From positions 1,178,001 through 1,242,000 of the forward strand of contig NZ_AP026070.1 in NCBI RefSeq assembly GCF_024363255.1: 64,000 bases of DNA, read 5' to 3'. Made by a program: the position numbers and the translations under genes. Shown here in pieces: positions 9,271 to 18,299 of this stretch. Position 1 is the first letter of the stretch. Every line of letters begins with the position of its first letter. The stretch comes from Shewanella sp. NFH-SH190041 (GTDB lineage Bacteria > Pseudomonadota > Gammaproteobacteria > Enterobacterales > Shewanellaceae). The notes under the pieces are model-generated. The model was not told the DNA's origin, did no database searches, and saw nothing but the letters and a program-made list of their open reading frames with translations.

Positions 9271-9727
9271 GATATTTCCTTGTGAATATAATGGTGACGT
9301 GATGGCTGACAGTCTGAACCGAGAGTGGCAAGGCGCGATTGCCAAGCATGATTTTTTATTAGCATCAGGTTCTGCTGCAGTGTAAGTGAAGCGCCCGATA
9401 GGGAAAACATCTTATTGTCATGCTGTGAAGCGTTAGCGATTTTTTCACCGCTGGAGATGAGGGAATGCTGGATATTAACGCCGGAGAAACATGGTGTTAC
9501 TGTTTTTTGTTTAACTGTATCAATTGCATCAACTGGCCATTCTGAGTCCGTTGCTGTCACTGAGTTTGCTGTTAGTACAAAAGCGTGACCTAGTTTCAAC
9601 AATTGTTATTTTTATCGGTATATCAGAGCATAATGGAGAGCTGGATTATAGTTTCCCCCTAATTTGAACGATAAGCTTACGCGCAATTTTCGGATAAGAA
9701 TTATTCTCATTTTTTAGAGGGTGACTG
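9271..9727. other. Intergenic region between divergent transporter genes
   Basis: This 457-base gap holds the promoters of the EamA gene and the TonB receptor gene and a Fur-like box next to the latter. No other gene is supported. Confidence 0.4.
9693..9711. promoter_or_regulatory. Fur-like iron box
   Basis: The 19 bases GATAAGAATTATTCTCATT resemble the Fur consensus (GATAATGATAATCATTATC), with the symmetric core AGAA-TTA-TTCT. It ends about 16 bases before the TonB receptor start codon and just upstream of its AGAGGG ribosome binding site. Iron repression of the receptor is the natural inference. Confidence 0.55.
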
Positions 9728-11962
9728 ATGAAGTTATTGCGTGTAAGCGTGCTGGCGATGGCGGTAAGTACAGCGTTGATGGCTCAGGCCAATGCTCAGC
9801 CTGTACAGGAAAAACCGGAAGTTATCGTCGTCTCCGGCTCACGGATGGAGCAAAAAATTGAGCAGGTCGCGGGGTCGATTCTCGTGATCGATGAGGATGC
9901 TATCAGCCGCAGCATGAGCAATGATTTTGGCAGCTTGTTCCGTAACGAGTCCGCTATCGGCGTTAAAGGCGGCGCCGGTAAACCGACTGCTGTGACCATT
10001 CGAGGCATCGGTGGTAACCGGGTGATGATGGTGAAAGACGGGGTGCGGGTCAATAACCAATATGCGTCTCCCTTAGGGCCTGGTGCAGAAGGTACTGGCC
10101 GGGGATTAACTGAAGTGCAGAGCCTGAAACAAATCGAAGTGGTTAAGGCGGCTGCCTCTACCATGTATGGTTCTGATGCTTTAGGTGGTGTGGTGGTAAT
10201 GCGCACCAAGGATGCGGCTGATTACCTGTTGGGTGAAGACTATTATGTTTCGGTTAATGCTGGATATGCTGGCATTAATAACGAATACGCGGCCGGTTTT
10301 ACCAGTGCTGCGGCATATCATGATTTTGAAAATCTGCTGACGTACCAGCACCGTGATGGCGAAGAGTTGCCTAATTTTTATGATGATCAACCGGACAGCG
10401 ATCTAAAACAGGACAGTGTGCTGTTTAAGAGTAAGTATCTGTTTAATGAACATACCTCTGTGCAGTTGACGTTGGACTATCTTGAGCAGACCCTCAAACG
10501 CTGGGAATATGAGTTTGATAAGCAAGGTAAATTAGATGAGGGTATTGATACTGTCAGGGATACTGAAGTCATCAATGGGGCCTTGCAGTTGGTCTCAAGC
10601 AAACCAACTTATATCCACGATATTCTGACGGTTACAGCTTACTTTGGTCATACGGAACAGTTAGAACACCGGGATATGTTCGATAAAGGCTCAAAATGGA
10701 AGCCGGTAGCATACAGCCTCGGGGAAATCCGTGATTACCATTTTGAAGATCAGCGTATTGGTCTGAACTCAACGTTTAGTAAATATGTCGGTGGCGCTGA
10801 TTATGGCCATCAAATTACCTATGGCCTTGACTACGAGTTTTCTACCATGTCCCGTCACCGGGAAGTGGAGGACATCAGAAACGGTAAAATAACGAATCCA
10901 TTTACCTTTGCGGATACAGATAGCCAACGCTTGGGTATTTTTGTGCAAGATGATGTGACGTTACTTAATGGCGAGTTAAATCTGATTGCGGGTCTACGTT
11001 ACGACTATTTCACTAATACTCCGGATAAAGCACAGGCTAAAGCCGGATTGAAAGACCGTTACGATGAAGCCAACTTTGAACCCATGAATGACAGTTTCTG
11101 GTCTCCTAAATTGGGTTTGGTGTATCGGCTGACAGATTCAGTCAGTCTCTATGGGCAGTATGCATACGGTTATAAAATGCCGACTCCGGATCAAAAATGG
11201 GGTGAGCTGGAAGTTGATGCCGGTGGTATGACGGATGTGTTTATCCAAGCCAATTATGATCTGAAATCTGAGCAGTCCCATACTTGGGAGGCCGGGGTGC
11301 GTGGAAGCCACAGCAATACTCAGTATGAAATGACGGCATTCTATACGCTGGCAAAAGATTTTATTGATTGGCAATACATCAGCTTTAAGCCAGGTATGCC
11401 TATGGAGTTTAAGTATCAGTACTTTAACCGCGATGAAGTTAAGCTCTATGGGGCTGAGGCGCAAGTTAATCACTGGCTGACGGATAATGTGGAATTGTGG
11501 GGCAATATTTCTTACACCCATGGCACTGATGAAATGGGGGAAAATCTTAATAGCGTCAGCCCGCTGAAGGGCAATGCTGGGGTTAACTGGTATCAAGATA
11601 TTGCCGGTATGGAAGCTGAATTTGGCGCGGTAGTTCGTTGGGCCGACCATATGGATCGCACCTTTGATATCGATTTAGCAGAAGAAGATATCTGTATGAT
11701 GGGGCAGTGTATTCCTAAAGAGGTGTTCAATGAGGTATATAACACCAGTGGCTATGCGGTATTTGATCTGACTGTGGGGTTACGTATCAATGACCATTGG
11801 AATCTGAGAGCTGGGGTTTATAACCTCTTGGATAAAAAGTATGTGGACTACGCCGATGTTGCTGGTCAATCAGCCTTCTTGATGTCTTCTATGGGAGTTG
11901 ATTATGACGATTACACTCAGCCGGGCCGTTATGCCAATGTCAGTGTGAACTTTACTTTCTAA
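9728..11962 (+). CDS. TonB-dependent outer-membrane receptor, haem/haemoglobin type
   Basis: A 744-residue outer-membrane active transporter powered by TonB-ExbBD. It has a signal peptide (residues 1-23, cut after ANA), a TonB box region (about 30-36, EVIVVSG), a plug domain (about 40-160, with the conserved VTIRGIGGNRVMMVKDGVR segment) and a beta-barrel ending in Phe (VSVNFTF). The plug is closest by eye to haemoglobin/haem/transferrin receptors. The usual FRAP segment of haem receptors appears as YKMPTPDQ, so the ligand is uncertain. A Fur-like box lies directly upstream. No other iron-uptake gene is adjacent. Confidence 0.87.
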   Translation: MKLLRVSVLAMAVSTALMAQANAQPVQEKPEVIVVSGSRMEQKIEQVAGSILVIDEDAISRSMSNDFGSLFRNESAIGVKGGAGKPTAVTIRGIGGNRVMMVKDGVRVNNQYASPLGPGAEGTGRGLTEVQSLKQIEVVKAAASTMYGSDALGGVVVMRTKDAADYLLGEDYYVSVNAGYAGINNEYAAGFTSAAAYHDFENLLTYQHRDGEELPNFYDDQPDSDLKQDSVLFKSKYLFNEHTSVQLTLDYLEQTLKRWEYEFDKQGKLDEGIDTVRDTEVINGALQLVSSKPTYIHDILTVTAYFGHTEQLEHRDMFDKGSKWKPVAYSLGEIRDYHFEDQRIGLNSTFSKYVGGADYGHQITYGLDYEFSTMSRHREVEDIRNGKITNPFTFADTDSQRLGIFVQDDVTLLNGELNLIAGLRYDYFTNTPDKAQAKAGLKDRYDEANFEPMNDSFWSPKLGLVYRLTDSVSLYGQYAYGYKMPTPDQKWGELEVDAGGMTDVFIQANYDLKSEQSHTWEAGVRGSHSNTQYEMTAFYTLAKDFIDWQYISFKPGMPMEFKYQYFNRDEVKLYGAEAQVNHWLTDNVELWGNISYTHGTDEMGENLNSVSPLKGNAGVNWYQDIAGMEAEFGAVVRWADHMDRTFDIDLAEEDICMMGQCIPKEVFNEVYNTSGYAVFDLTVGLRINDHWNLRAGVYNLLDKKYVDYADVAGQSAFLMSSMGVDYDDYTQPGRYANVSVNFTF

Positions 11963-11990
11963 CTCGATAAAGTAAAGGAATGAAATAATA

Positions 11991-12021
11991 ACCGGTGTGC
12001 TTAAGGGACACCGGTTTTTTT
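11991..12021. terminator. Terminator after the TonB receptor gene
   Basis: A perfect 8-bp stem (ACCGGTGT with ACACCGGT) is followed by seven T. The other strand also has a T-rich tail (TTATTATTT), so it may serve the convergent CPBP gene too. Confidence 0.85.
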
Positions 12022-12063
12022 ATGGCAAATCCATTTGCTTTGAGTATTGGGTGAATGAATCTG

Positions 12064-12921
12064 TTATCTAGCCAACATGGGATAAGTAAAAAACAGCAGG
12101 TGAATAAGATTAAATGCAAAGTGCAACACAATAGCGACCCAGAGTCGGCCACTGGCATAAAAAGCTAAGCCATAAACCAGCCCTGCTAAGGTTGCCAATA
12201 CCACCATGACACCACCTCCCGCAAGGTGAGCAACACCAAACAGCACGGCGGCAATGATCAATCCGGCAGCGTTACCGAACAATCGGCTAAACCATTGTTG
12301 GAGTAGCCCACGAAATAATGCTTCTTCAGTGACGCAGGTAATGAGCAGATTATTTAGCGCAAAGAGCCAGACCCATTGGGGTAGAGACCACTCCGGTTTT
12401 ACTGCGCCAAGTAGCCAAGCTAGCAAAATGATACCTCCCAGCGCGGGAATGGTTGCGAGCAGCAATCGGGGTTTTACTGGGCCGCCTGGGCCAGAAAGTT
12501 GTGGCCAAGCCATCAACAGGGCAAAAAAGATCAGTGCCCGATCAAAATTTAAGTACATAGAAAAGCTGCTGCTGAGCGGCCCGCTATGTACTGCTTGCAG
12601 GACCAAGGGATTATTAAACCCTGGCGCTTGATGCAGTAATAGCGGCACTAGCCATAACAGCAGTAACAGCCAGCCTAAATGCAGAAGCTTGCCCTTAAGG
12701 CGAGGAAGTAGCATCGCTAATGCCAGCCCCAGCAGGGCATAAATCAGTGCCATGGGGGACATAACACCCACAACCAGCGCTGACATCGCGGTCAGCCAAA
12801 GCCAAAATAGTGCTGCGCCTTGCCAGCGATACAGGCCGCAAATCACGGCCAGTGCCAAAGGGATAAAACACAGTGCTTGATAATCGAGGGTCACACTGGC
12901 TCCTGATAAGATGGGAAACAT
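12064..12921 (-). CDS. CPBP-family intramembrane metalloprotease
   Basis: A 285-residue polytopic membrane protein with the CPBP (CaaX protease/bacteriocin-processing, PF02517) domain in its C-terminal third. The catalytic motifs are complete: EExxxR at residues 199-204 (TEEALFRG), His 232 in FGVAHL, and His 267/Asn 271 in LHFAFN. Bacterial members are thought to cleave proteins within the membrane, but few substrates are known. Eight or so hydrophobic helices are visible. It is convergent with the TonB receptor gene and there is no bacteriocin-like gene nearby. Confidence 0.85.
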   Translation of the reverse strand: MFPILSGASVTLDYQALCFIPLALAVICGLYRWQGAALFWLWLTAMSALVVGVMSPMALIYALLGLALAMLLPRLKGKLLHLGWLLLLLWLVPLLLHQAPGFNNPLVLQAVHSGPLSSSFSMYLNFDRALIFFALLMAWPQLSGPGGPVKPRLLLATIPALGGIILLAWLLGAVKPEWSLPQWVWLFALNNLLITCVTEEALFRGLLQQWFSRLFGNAAGLIIAAVLFGVAHLAGGGVMVVLATLAGLVYGLAFYASGRLWVAIVLHFAFNLIHLLFFTYPMLAR

Positions 12922-13117
12922 TCACCGTTTATGTTGCTGTGATTATTTTATCGTACTTATTTTACGGTATTTATTTTATCGCTGTTACTTTCACTCGGGC
13001 GTAATAACTCATATTGAAAGGTGAGTCGAAGGTAATCTTGTTGCTCTGGTGTTGATGTTTGTACGTCGCGACAAACAGGTATAATGCCGCATCTCTTTAT
13101 TATAAAACTATTTGGTT

Positions 13118-14002
13118 ATGACCCTACAAACAGATATCACGCCAACCAAGGTCAGTTTTCCTGCCGGTACCGTTAGCCAGCAAAGCGAAGTGATTTGGTG
13201 TCAACATACTACCGATGCTTGTTTGGTGGTGACTGAGCAAACGCCATTTCATCCAGTTTCCCATATTTGGCCGGATCACCCGGCAGATCGCGGTACGCTT
13301 TGTCTTGATAATACTCACAGCTGGCCGGTAGCAGACTGTGTCATTGGGGCTTGGGATTGCGAGCAGCGCCGTCTTTACTGGGGCGGGGATATTCCGGTAA
13401 AGCGGGATACGCCTAACTGGCATTTTGTGGTGGTTCATTGTTTACCGTTATCGGCTGTACTGCAATGCGGGCAAAGGGTCACGCTGATGGTAGACCGGGC
13501 GTACCAAAACAGATTGAGCCGGGCCCATTCTGGTGCTCATCTGGCAGCATTGGCGCTTAACAGAGTGCTACAACAACAGGGCTATTGGCGCAAAGATGCC
13601 AGTCGTTTAGATGCGTTGGGACAGATAGATTTTCATAGCTATGCCGAGCAGCGCAGTGAGGTGGGTGAAGATCGTTGTCTTGACAGTTATCGCATGGGGA
13701 AGACGCTACGTAAACGTGGATTTAACAGTGCTGAATTTATTGCGGCACTGCCGCAGGTTTGTGAGCTGGTCAATACTCAACTGGCACTGTGGCTGGAGCA
13801 AGGCAGTGCTATCTCATTGCAATGTGATGGCCCCTATTTGACCGATTCCCGTTACTGGCAATGCCAACTGGATAGTGAGTTGGCAGTGATACCTTGTGGC
13901 GGCACCCATATTGACAGTCTGTCGGCGTTAGGTAGTTTGACCATCAGTCTGGCATTAACTGATTGTGGTGATGTAGAGATGACAACATATACTCAGGCGT
14001 GA
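13118..14002 (+). CDS. Stand-alone alanyl-tRNA editing protein (AlaX-like)
   Basis: A cytoplasmic hydrolase related to the editing domain of alanyl-tRNA synthetase, expected to deacylate Ser- or Gly-tRNA(Ala). Both zinc motifs are seen: HSGAH (His 137, His 141) and PCGGTHI (Cys 260, His 264). The N-terminal half (to about residue 125) looks like the beta-barrel found before the editing domain in AlaRS and in AlaX-M proteins; 294 residues is on the long side. The ATG at 13118 is preferred to a TTG two codons upstream. Monocistronic by context. Confidence 0.82.
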   Translation: MTLQTDITPTKVSFPAGTVSQQSEVIWCQHTTDACLVVTEQTPFHPVSHIWPDHPADRGTLCLDNTHSWPVADCVIGAWDCEQRRLYWGGDIPVKRDTPNWHFVVVHCLPLSAVLQCGQRVTLMVDRAYQNRLSRAHSGAHLAALALNRVLQQQGYWRKDASRLDALGQIDFHSYAEQRSEVGEDRCLDSYRMGKTLRKRGFNSAEFIAALPQVCELVNTQLALWLEQGSAISLQCDGPYLTDSRYWQCQLDSELAVIPCGGTHIDSLSALGSLTISLALTDCGDVEMTTYTQA

Positions 14003-14468
14003 TACCACGACATATCGCCAAGATCCGCAGAGCGGCTTTTTTGTCTCAATTTCATTTGCTCCACACCTTTATTCCATGCCTATATCGATAGCAGAAAATA
14101 GTAAAACCTGATTCAAGCCGATAGGGTGATTGTGGTCTGGTTGACGGTCTGATTTATAGCTTTCAACAGGCGCATTATTCCCATTTAGTGGTGGGCTTAC
14201 AGTGGGACAACTTGGTACTTTTTTCTGACATATTGGTGTTTTTTTGACACTTTTCATGTGTGATCTCACAAATTATTTCTTTTATTTATCCATAGCTTAT
14301 AAGTGAGTGTGACAGATTGTGGCGCATATCACGAAACCGCGGCAGAAAGCAGGATAGCAGACAATTAGTGGGTATATTTGACACGCCCTTTAACAGAAGG
14401 TTGCTGTTTTGCTTTAACTCTGTATGGCGAAACAGCCCCTTTGCGCAATGGATTAACACGAGAATAAT
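14003..14468. other. Intergenic region upstream of the aminotransferase
   Basis: The first 40 bases contain a short CCGC/GCGG hairpin followed by six T (about 14025-14042), a possible weak terminator for the AlaX-like gene. A CRP-like site lies at 14318. The rest shows no gene or RNA that I can support. Confidence 0.4.
14318..14333. promoter_or_regulatory. Possible CRP site
   Basis: TGTGG, six bases, TCACG matches eight of the ten conserved CRP positions (TGTGA-N6-TCACA). It lies about 135 bases before the aminotransferase start. One site of this quality can occur by chance. Confidence 0.35.
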
Positions 14469-15851
14469 ATGGACCACAATCAACATGTCCCTGCCGATCT
14501 CACCCGGCGCCGTTTTTTGAAATTTTCTACCGGTGTTGCCGCCGCGGGCGTGGGTAGCGCGCTGCTGCCGATGACTGCCTTAGCCGCTGATATCCCACCA
14601 CTGGAACAGTATCGCACCAGCCCTGCCGATCGGCGTTTTTGGCGCAAAGTACGGGATGAGTTTGTACTCAGTGAACGGGAAACTTATATGAATATCGGTA
14701 CCACAGGATCGATTCCGGAGCGGGTATTGGAAAATTATGAGGATAATAACGAGTATATTAGTAAGCACCCTTGGAATTCACAGGTTTCTACCATTGAGCT
14801 GGCTAAGCAGGTTGCCCCCAGTTTTGGTGCTTTGCCCCATGAGCTGATCCTGAGCCGCAATACTACAGATGGTATGTGTACCATTTTGCACGGGCTGCAA
14901 TTTGAAGCCGGTGATGTGATTCTGACCACCAATCAAGAGCATTTTGGCGGGTTGACGCCGATGACTGTCGTGAGTCAGCGTTATGATGTGGAATTAGTAC
15001 AACTGCAATGACCGGTATTTACTGGAGAAGAAGCTGTATCAGAAGATGACTATGTCGAGTTATTTGCTGATGCGGTCGCAGAATATGGCAGCCGGGTACG
15101 CCTACTCTGCTTCTCGCATATTCCTTATACAACGGGCGTATGTTTACCTGCGCGGCGTATTTGCCGTGAGGTAGCAATACCGAATGCTATTCCAACCTTG
15201 ATTGATGGGGCCCATACCCCGGGGATGCTCAATTTAGATTTCCACGATCTGGATTGTGATTTTTATGCCGGCTCTGGTCATAAATGGCAATGTGGCCCCG
15301 GAGCGACCGGTATTTTATATGTGCGGGATAATGCTGAGCGACTAAAGCAATTTTGGTATGACAGACCTAATCCTCTGTGGCTGGTGAATTCTTCTTATCC
15401 TGGCAATGTGCTGCATGACCGGCTGCAGTATGTGGGGCAGGATAACTATCCGGCTAAACAGGCGCTGGTGGAATGCTGCGAGATGTGGGATGCCATTGGC
15501 CGTGACCGTATTGAAGCACGTATTCTTGACCTCAGTGCATTATGTAAAGATGAATTGGCTAAACGTCTGCCCCATGCCAGCTTTTATGCGCCGAATATTC
15601 GTAGTTTGTCTTGCGGCCTAAGTACTGTAAACCCCTTTGATGATAAACATGATATTGAGCTGTTAACGCTATTTCGGGATAGATTGCGTGAGGAATACGG
15701 CTTTATTGTTCGCACCACTTCGTTTTATCTGACAGATACCGATTGGGATAAAACCCATGCTATTCGTATTTCAACGCACCTGTTCCACAGTGAGCGTGAA
15801 GTACGCTCACTGGTAAAAGCCATGGCACGGTTGTACCGGGCAATGCGTTAA
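14469..15851 (+). pseudogene. Tat-exported class V aminotransferase interrupted by an in-frame TGA
   Basis: The reading frame begins with a twin-arginine signal (TRRRFLKF at residues 12-19, then an Ala/Gly-rich core to about 39) and continues as a PLP-dependent class V aminotransferase of the isopenicillin-N epimerase type. A TGA at 15009-15011 (codon 181) stops it, but the same frame stays open to 15851 and encodes the rest of the fold, including the cofactor Asp (about 245, IDGAHTPG) and the PLP lysine (about 272, SGHKWQCGP). The two parts have no overlap and no frameshift, so one base substitution explains the break. The upstream part alone lacks the active-site lysine. Recent inactivation is most likely; a sequencing error or stop readthrough is possible. 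Confidence 0.8.
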
Positions 15852-15874
15852 ACGCTACTGCATCTTTCTGTTTT

Positions 15875-15893
15875 GGCCGAGGTCGCCTCGGCC
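15875..15893. terminator. Hairpin between convergent genes
   Basis: A perfect 8-bp GC-rich stem (GGCCGAGG with CCTCGGCC) has a TCG loop and lies between the aminotransferase and GGDEF-EAL genes. T-tracts are poor on both sides, so it is only a probable terminator. Confidence 0.5.
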
Positions 15894-15950
15894 ATATCTC
15901 TTTATGTCAAACATGCAGATAAACTGCTTATTCTTTAGTTACTAGAGCCG

Positions 15951-18293
15951 CTAGGCCAATGCCTTTGGCTGCGAGGATAACGTGGGTTGTTGTCGCTGTA
16001 ATTTCTCGGTTAATGCCTTAGCCGTGAGCGGGCGGCTAAATAGATAGCCTTGCCCATATTCGCAGCCGTGTTGAGCAAGAAAGGCCGCCTCATGGGGTAC
16101 TTCAATACCTTCAGCTACCACCTTGAGGCCAAGCGCTTTTGCCATCGCTAAAATGGCGGTGACCAGGGATTTATCGGCCTCATTTTTTGCCATTCTATTG
16201 ATGAAACTGCGATCAATTTTTAATTTAGAGAAGGCAAACTTTTGCAGGTAGCTCAGGGCAGAATAGCCTGTGCCAAAATCATCGATAGACAAGCCCACGC
16301 CTAGCTGTTTGAGGTAACTGAGGGTGGCCATGAGGGTGTCATCTTGATCGATCAGTAAGCTTTCCGTGACTTCAATATTCAGTCGTTGTGCCGGCAGACC
16401 TGTAATAGCCAACACTTCCAAAATACGGTGCTGCAATTTTTCACAGTATCTGAATTGCACACTGGAAAAGTTGACGGCCAGGGTAAAGGGCCCCAATGCT
16501 TGCCATTGAGCGGCCTGTTGACATGCTTGTTCAAACACTTGATCGCCCAATTTATGGATTAAGCCATTTTTCTCCGCCAATGGGATAAATTCATCCGGCG
16601 GAATAAACCCAAGCTCATCATCAAACCAGCGCAGCAGGGCTTCTGCGCCGATAATTTTTTGACTGCTTAAGTCCACGATAGGCTGATAAAAAACCTGAAT
16701 TTGTTCAGTACCAATGGCCTGATGTAAGCGCACATCTAATGCAAGCTTGCGCTGGGTATCATGATTCATGCTGATATCGTACCAGCAATATCCATTGCGG
16801 CCGGATTCCTTGGCTCGGTACAGTGCAGTGTCGGCATTTTTAAGCAAATGGAATACGTCATTGCCATCTTTGGGGTACATGGCGAGACCAATACTGGTGG
16901 AGACGAAAAACTCTTGATCACCAATGTGAAATGGGCGTTCAAAGAGGTGGAGTATATCTTCGGCCAGTTGGGTAGCATTGGTGTGGTTTTTGATATCGGG
17001 AATAATCACCAGAAACTCATCACCCCCAAAGCGGGCCACGGTATCTGTCCGGCGAATAGCACTTTGCAGCCGCCCACCGGTATCTATCAATAAACGGTCG
17101 CCAGCCTGATGCCCAACCGTATCATTGATTTGTTTGAAGTTATCCAAATCCAGAAACATCACCATAATATGTTCACGGTTTTGCTGAGCTTGCTGTAATG
17201 CGGCCTCTAACCTTGCTATGCCATCGCTGCGGTTAGACAGACCGGTAAGATCATCATGGGTGGCCTGAAATGCCAGTTTTTGCTCTGAACTGCGACGTTT
17301 ATTGATCTCTTCTTTAAGCCGAGCATTTTTGTCGGTTAATGCTTGTTGCTGCTCAGCGGATACAGCGATTTGAGTCTGCAAAATCAAATTGGTGTTATTG
17401 ATCCGCATCAGGTAAATCAAACCGATTAATACTGGTAGCGCGAGCAACGAAATCCCGGCAATAAACCAGGCTGAGGTGAAAATATCTTGTTCATCAAGGG
17501 GCTCAAACCAGCTGATTAAGGTAAAAGGGGTACCAGTGACAGCCTGCTCTAAAAAAATTTTATTGCTGTTATGGTATTTGCTGACATGATTGTTCCCAGC
17601 TGTTGGAGCCGGGCTAAGGGAGTTCCAGACCAAAATATCGCCCACAGGTGTTTTTAGCTTTAAACAGCTGCGGTTAATTTCATGTTCTTGGGTGGAGAGT
17701 TGGTGTACCAACACATCATTATTGATTTCCGCAGCCAGTACCGCTACAGGTTGATCCTGATGATAAATGGTATGAAGCAGGGTAATTAACGGGGCTTGCT
17801 GCGTTGCCGTGACCACTATTCGGCTATCAATATTTGCCATGGTGGCAATGGGAAGTTTTGTCAGGTCATACGCTTTGCCTGGGTGAGTATCAGCTATCTG
17901 TTGGTGGTCAAAGCCTGTGATAACAATGCGGCGATAGATGGGGTGATCATCAATTTTCTTGCTCTGCAAAAATTGCCACAGTGTTTGTTTGAGCTGCAGT
18001 AGGCTCGATCCCAATCCGTATTCCATCGACATACCGGCCGCTAAATTGGAAAAGTAAGTATTTGTGGCGCGATTGGTGGTCAGGTTGGTGAGGTTTTCCT
18101 GACTGACATCAAAAAACAGACTGAGGTTATCTGTGTAATTGCGTACTTTTAGCGTTAAGGAATGACTCTGGGATGCCTGCAGCCGGCTTTGCCCTAAATT
18201 GGTGACGGTAAGGATCAGCATCAAATAAGCTGTTAGCAGTAGCCCAGCGATAATTATCGCAGTGCGGCTGTTAAACCATTTCTTGAATTTCAT
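15951..18293 (-). CDS. Membrane-bound GGDEF-EAL protein (c-di-GMP turnover)
   Basis: A 780-residue inner-membrane signalling protein. TM1 is about 12-32, a periplasmic sensor about 33-272, TM2 about 274-297, then a short coiled coil (305-340), GGDEF domain (343-505) and EAL domain (520-765). The diguanylate cyclase motif is intact (GGDEF at 423-427) with an RxxD inhibitory site at 414-417 (RRTD). The phosphodiesterase motifs EALLRW (551), DDFGTGYS (671-678) and VVAEGIE (725-731) are also intact, so either activity is possible. Six bases upstream on the same strand ends a gene for a periplasmic solute-binding protein, suggesting that this ligand binder controls the enzyme. Confidence 0.92.
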   Translation of the reverse strand: MKFKKWFNSRTAIIIAGLLLTAYLMLILTVTNLGQSRLQASQSHSLTLKVRNYTDNLSLFFDVSQENLTNLTTNRATNTYFSNLAAGMSMEYGLGSSLLQLKQTLWQFLQSKKIDDHPIYRRIVITGFDHQQIADTHPGKAYDLTKLPIATMANIDSRIVVTATQQAPLITLLHTIYHQDQPVAVLAAEINNDVLVHQLSTQEHEINRSCLKLKTPVGDILVWNSLSPAPTAGNNHVSKYHNSNKIFLEQAVTGTPFTLISWFEPLDEQDIFTSAWFIAGISLLALPVLIGLIYLMRINNTNLILQTQIAVSAEQQQALTDKNARLKEEINKRRSSEQKLAFQATHDDLTGLSNRSDGIARLEAALQQAQQNREHIMVMFLDLDNFKQINDTVGHQAGDRLLIDTGGRLQSAIRRTDTVARFGGDEFLVIIPDIKNHTNATQLAEDILHLFERPFHIGDQEFFVSTSIGLAMYPKDGNDVFHLLKNADTALYRAKESGRNGYCWYDISMNHDTQRKLALDVRLHQAIGTEQIQVFYQPIVDLSSQKIIGAEALLRWFDDELGFIPPDEFIPLAEKNGLIHKLGDQVFEQACQQAAQWQALGPFTLAVNFSSVQFRYCEKLQHRILEVLAITGLPAQRLNIEVTESLLIDQDDTLMATLSYLKQLGVGLSIDDFGTGYSALSYLQKFAFSKLKIDRSFINRMAKNEADKSLVTAILAMAKALGLKVVAEGIEVPHEAAFLAQHGCEYGQGYLFSRPLTAKALTEKLQRQQPTLSSQPKALA

Positions 18294-18299
18294 AGTGTG

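Noticed and set aside
14259..14270. TGTGA-TC-TCACA palindrome as a CRP site.
   Set aside because: The arms fit, but the spacer is 2 bases where CRP needs 6.
15009..15030. TGA as a selenocysteine codon in the aminotransferase, with a small hairpin (CCGGT/ACTGG) right after it.
   Set aside because: The position is not a catalytic cysteine in the family, the hairpin is too close and too small for a bacterial SECIS, and a simple nonsense change is more likely.
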